The notes beneath the pieces were generated by a model. It was not told the origin of the DNA and made no database searches. It saw only the letters and a list, made by a program, of their open reading frames with translations. From JBNGDW01 sp049975325 (GTDB taxonomy: Bacteria > Cloacimonadota > Cloacimonadia > JGIOTU-2 > JBNGDW01): 6,037 nt of DNA. Location: assembly GCA_049975325.1 (NCBI GenBank), contig JBNGDW010000083.1, positions 1 through 6,037 on the forward strand, written 5' to 3'. Positions 4,663 to 6,037 of this stretch are shown in pieces. The position numbers and the translations under genes were made by a program. Within the stretch, counting starts at the first letter, position 1. Every line of letters begins with the position of its first letter.

Positions 4663-6037
4663 ATGGATAGCCTTAGAATAATAATCTGGAAGATGTTCGA
4701 GACGATTCTTGGTGGCCGAGAGAAGGACGAGAACTATGAGATATTGAGATACTGGAGGAAGCTTCTGGGCAATATAAACATAAGGTTAGAGGAGGACTGC
4801 GAGACTGCCAGAATATCCAGAACGGGGGAGTTTGTGAGATTGGAGATTGGGAAACGATTTGCAGATAGGTTAACTACTCCGGAAGACTGGATTTGGGTTA
4901 TAGGCCATGAGTTGAGCCACTTTTCTTTGGGGCATCTGAATGAAATTCGGCAGAACAAACCTATAAATAGGAAGGTCTGGAACTATATCTACGATGTGGC
5001 CATAGAAGCCAGGATGTATAGAAGGCTGCCATTTGGAGCACCATTTGAAAAGGAAATCCGCCTGAAACCATTGATGAAGAATGCGTCAGGCAAAAGTTCT
5101 GCTGTTGGGGCTTTCCTGATAAATCCCTATGTCTGGAAGGAATCTAATATCAAGCTTAAGACTTTTCTAAGACAGCGAATATCTGACAGGAACCTCTGCC
5201 AAAGGGCAATCAGATTATACCAATCGATATACCCAGAGGCTCCGACCCAAGAGATGGATTATGATGTCATGGTCAATGAGCTTCTATTCTGGTTGGACGG
5301 CGTTGTGCCCATATGGTTGCCGGTTATAGGCGATGGAGAGACTGAGGGCAAACCCGACTGGGTGAAGAAGATTCGAAGGAACAGCAGGGGAGGCTACGGG
5401 ACATTCCATTCTGATGATGAAATCAAATTCGTTGAGTATTCCATTCCTCAAATAGCTTCTGCTATAGCTTCTATGGCGAGTTTTGATCCGGAGAACAGGA
5501 TTCTGAAGCAGTCGAGAGTCCTTGTCAAAACTGTGATGCCTTTTATTGGAAGGCGCGAAGCCGCTTTGCTGGGAGCTGGGATATATCCTGTATTCTTTAC
5601 GCCTCGAATGTTGCGGGAGACGCCGTCATGTTTCAGGCCGCAGGTCTATATCGACCTCTCCGGATCCATGAGAGATCATCTGCATTTGATTTACGGGTTG
5701 ATCAGCAAGCTCTCAAATGTCGTGGGGGAGCCGGTATGGTGTTTTGCGGGCGATGTCGTGCCAATTTCCATGAAAGACCTCAAGAGGGGAGTAGCGCCAA
5801 TCTCGGGAGGAACATCCATGGAAGGTGTGCTCAAACATGCCGAGAAGGGGAATTTCAGAAGAATCATCGTCCTCGGAGACGGCCACTTTGCGGAGAGCCC
5901 CGGACAAATCGCCGAAATGGCCAGGAAAGCTCGTGTCGAAATAAATCTTGTCCTCTTCAGATGCTTTGGCTATTACCCTTTGCAGAGTATCTACCAGACC
6001 GCGAAAGATACCTACGCGAAAAAAGTCTGGACAGTGG
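4663..6037 (+). CDS. Metallopeptidase-like plus vWA-domain protein (DUF2201 type), 3' end beyond the window
   Basis: Open from ATG 4663 to the window end, 458 codons with no stop. The N-terminal domain has a zinc-peptidase HExxH motif, GHELSHFSLGH (H82, E83, H86, with H91 nearby), followed by WNYIYDVAIE (106-115), where D111 sits where the DUF2201 N-terminal family has its WNxAxD aspartate, a likely third metal ligand. The C-terminal vWA domain has an intact MIDAS: DLSGSM (D331, S333, S335), a GGTS threonine (T384) and LGDG (D406). This order, peptidase-like then vWA, is the DUF2201 layout, which is known to neighbour MoxR ATPases. The vWA part probably docks on the ATPase or a target through its bound metal ion, and the first domain may cleave a protein; neither is proven. 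About 200 residues in between are unassigned. It starts three bases after the middle gene. The domain ends just about where the window does, so little may be missing. Confidence 0.88.
   Translation, partial: MDSLRIIIWKMFETILGGREKDENYEILRYWRKLLGNINIRLEEDCETARISRTGEFVRLEIGKRFADRLTTPEDWIWVIGHELSHFSLGHLNEIRQNKPINRKVWNYIYDVAIEARMYRRLPFGAPFEKEIRLKPLMKNASGKSSAVGAFLINPYVWKESNIKLKTFLRQRISDRNLCQRAIRLYQSIYPEAPTQEMDYDVMVNELLFWLDGVVPIWLPVIGDGETEGKPDWVKKIRRNSRGGYGTFHSDDEIKFVEYSIPQIASAIASMASFDPENRILKQSRVLVKTVMPFIGRREAALLGAGIYPVFFTPRMLRETPSCFRPQVYIDLSGSMRDHLHLIYGLISKLSNVVGEPVWCFAGDVVPISMKDLKRGVAPISGGTSMEGVLKHAEKGNFRRIIVLGDGHFAESPGQIAEMARKARVEINLVLFRCFGYYPLQSIYQTAKDTYAKKVWTV

Noticed and set aside
4734..5907. 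Minus-strand ORFs at 4734-4958 and 5713-5907
   Set aside because: They are opposite the HExxH and MIDAS-containing parts of the metallopeptidase-vWA gene.

Overview
The window looks bacterial: short, tightly spaced genes, Shine-Dalgarno sites matching AGGAGG/AAGGAG, and standard stop codons. It comes from a draft scaffold, because exactly 100 Ns fill 4388-4487. I cannot name a phylum. The DNA falls into two compositional parts. Roughly 1-2600 is AT-rich (about 25-40% GC on lines counted by eye). From about 2640 to the end, GC is near 50% or higher, with frequent AGG, AGA and ATA codons.

Left part (1-1508): a small cascade of unrecognised genes. The tail of a truncated gene (2-226) overlaps a 30-residue ORF (223-315) with a very good ribosome site, which in turn overlaps a 161-residue gene (309-794). 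After 126 bases, which hold a perfect 8-bp hairpin, comes a 195-residue gene (921-1508). The last two genes are diverged tandem paralogues that align over most of their length and share an LLDRECEK core. Nothing here is a recognisable phage, transposase or toxin hallmark.

Middle part (1509-2639): about 1.1 kb with at most one doubtful small gene (2041-2229). It holds a 13-bp inverted repeat bounding a partly palindromic 189-bp stretch, a minus-strand stretch that reads like a decayed coding fragment, and a cluster of TTTAAAATG motifs around nested palindromes and a TATAAT-type promoter match.

Right part (2640-6037): a three-gene operon with 3-base gaps between genes. The first gene encodes a MoxR-type AAA+ ATPase with all core motifs and an extra C-terminal region. 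The second encodes an unrecognised protein interrupted by the assembly gap. The third encodes a two-domain protein with an N-terminal HExxH putative metallopeptidase and a C-terminal von Willebrand factor A (vWA) domain with an intact MIDAS, as in the DUF2201 family; it runs off the window end. By analogy with other MoxR-vWA pairs, the ATPase and the vWA protein probably form a remodelling machine. The middle protein would be a substrate, adaptor or effector, and the peptidase domain suggests a regulated proteolytic step. This uncharacterised triad is the best candidate here for a new system.
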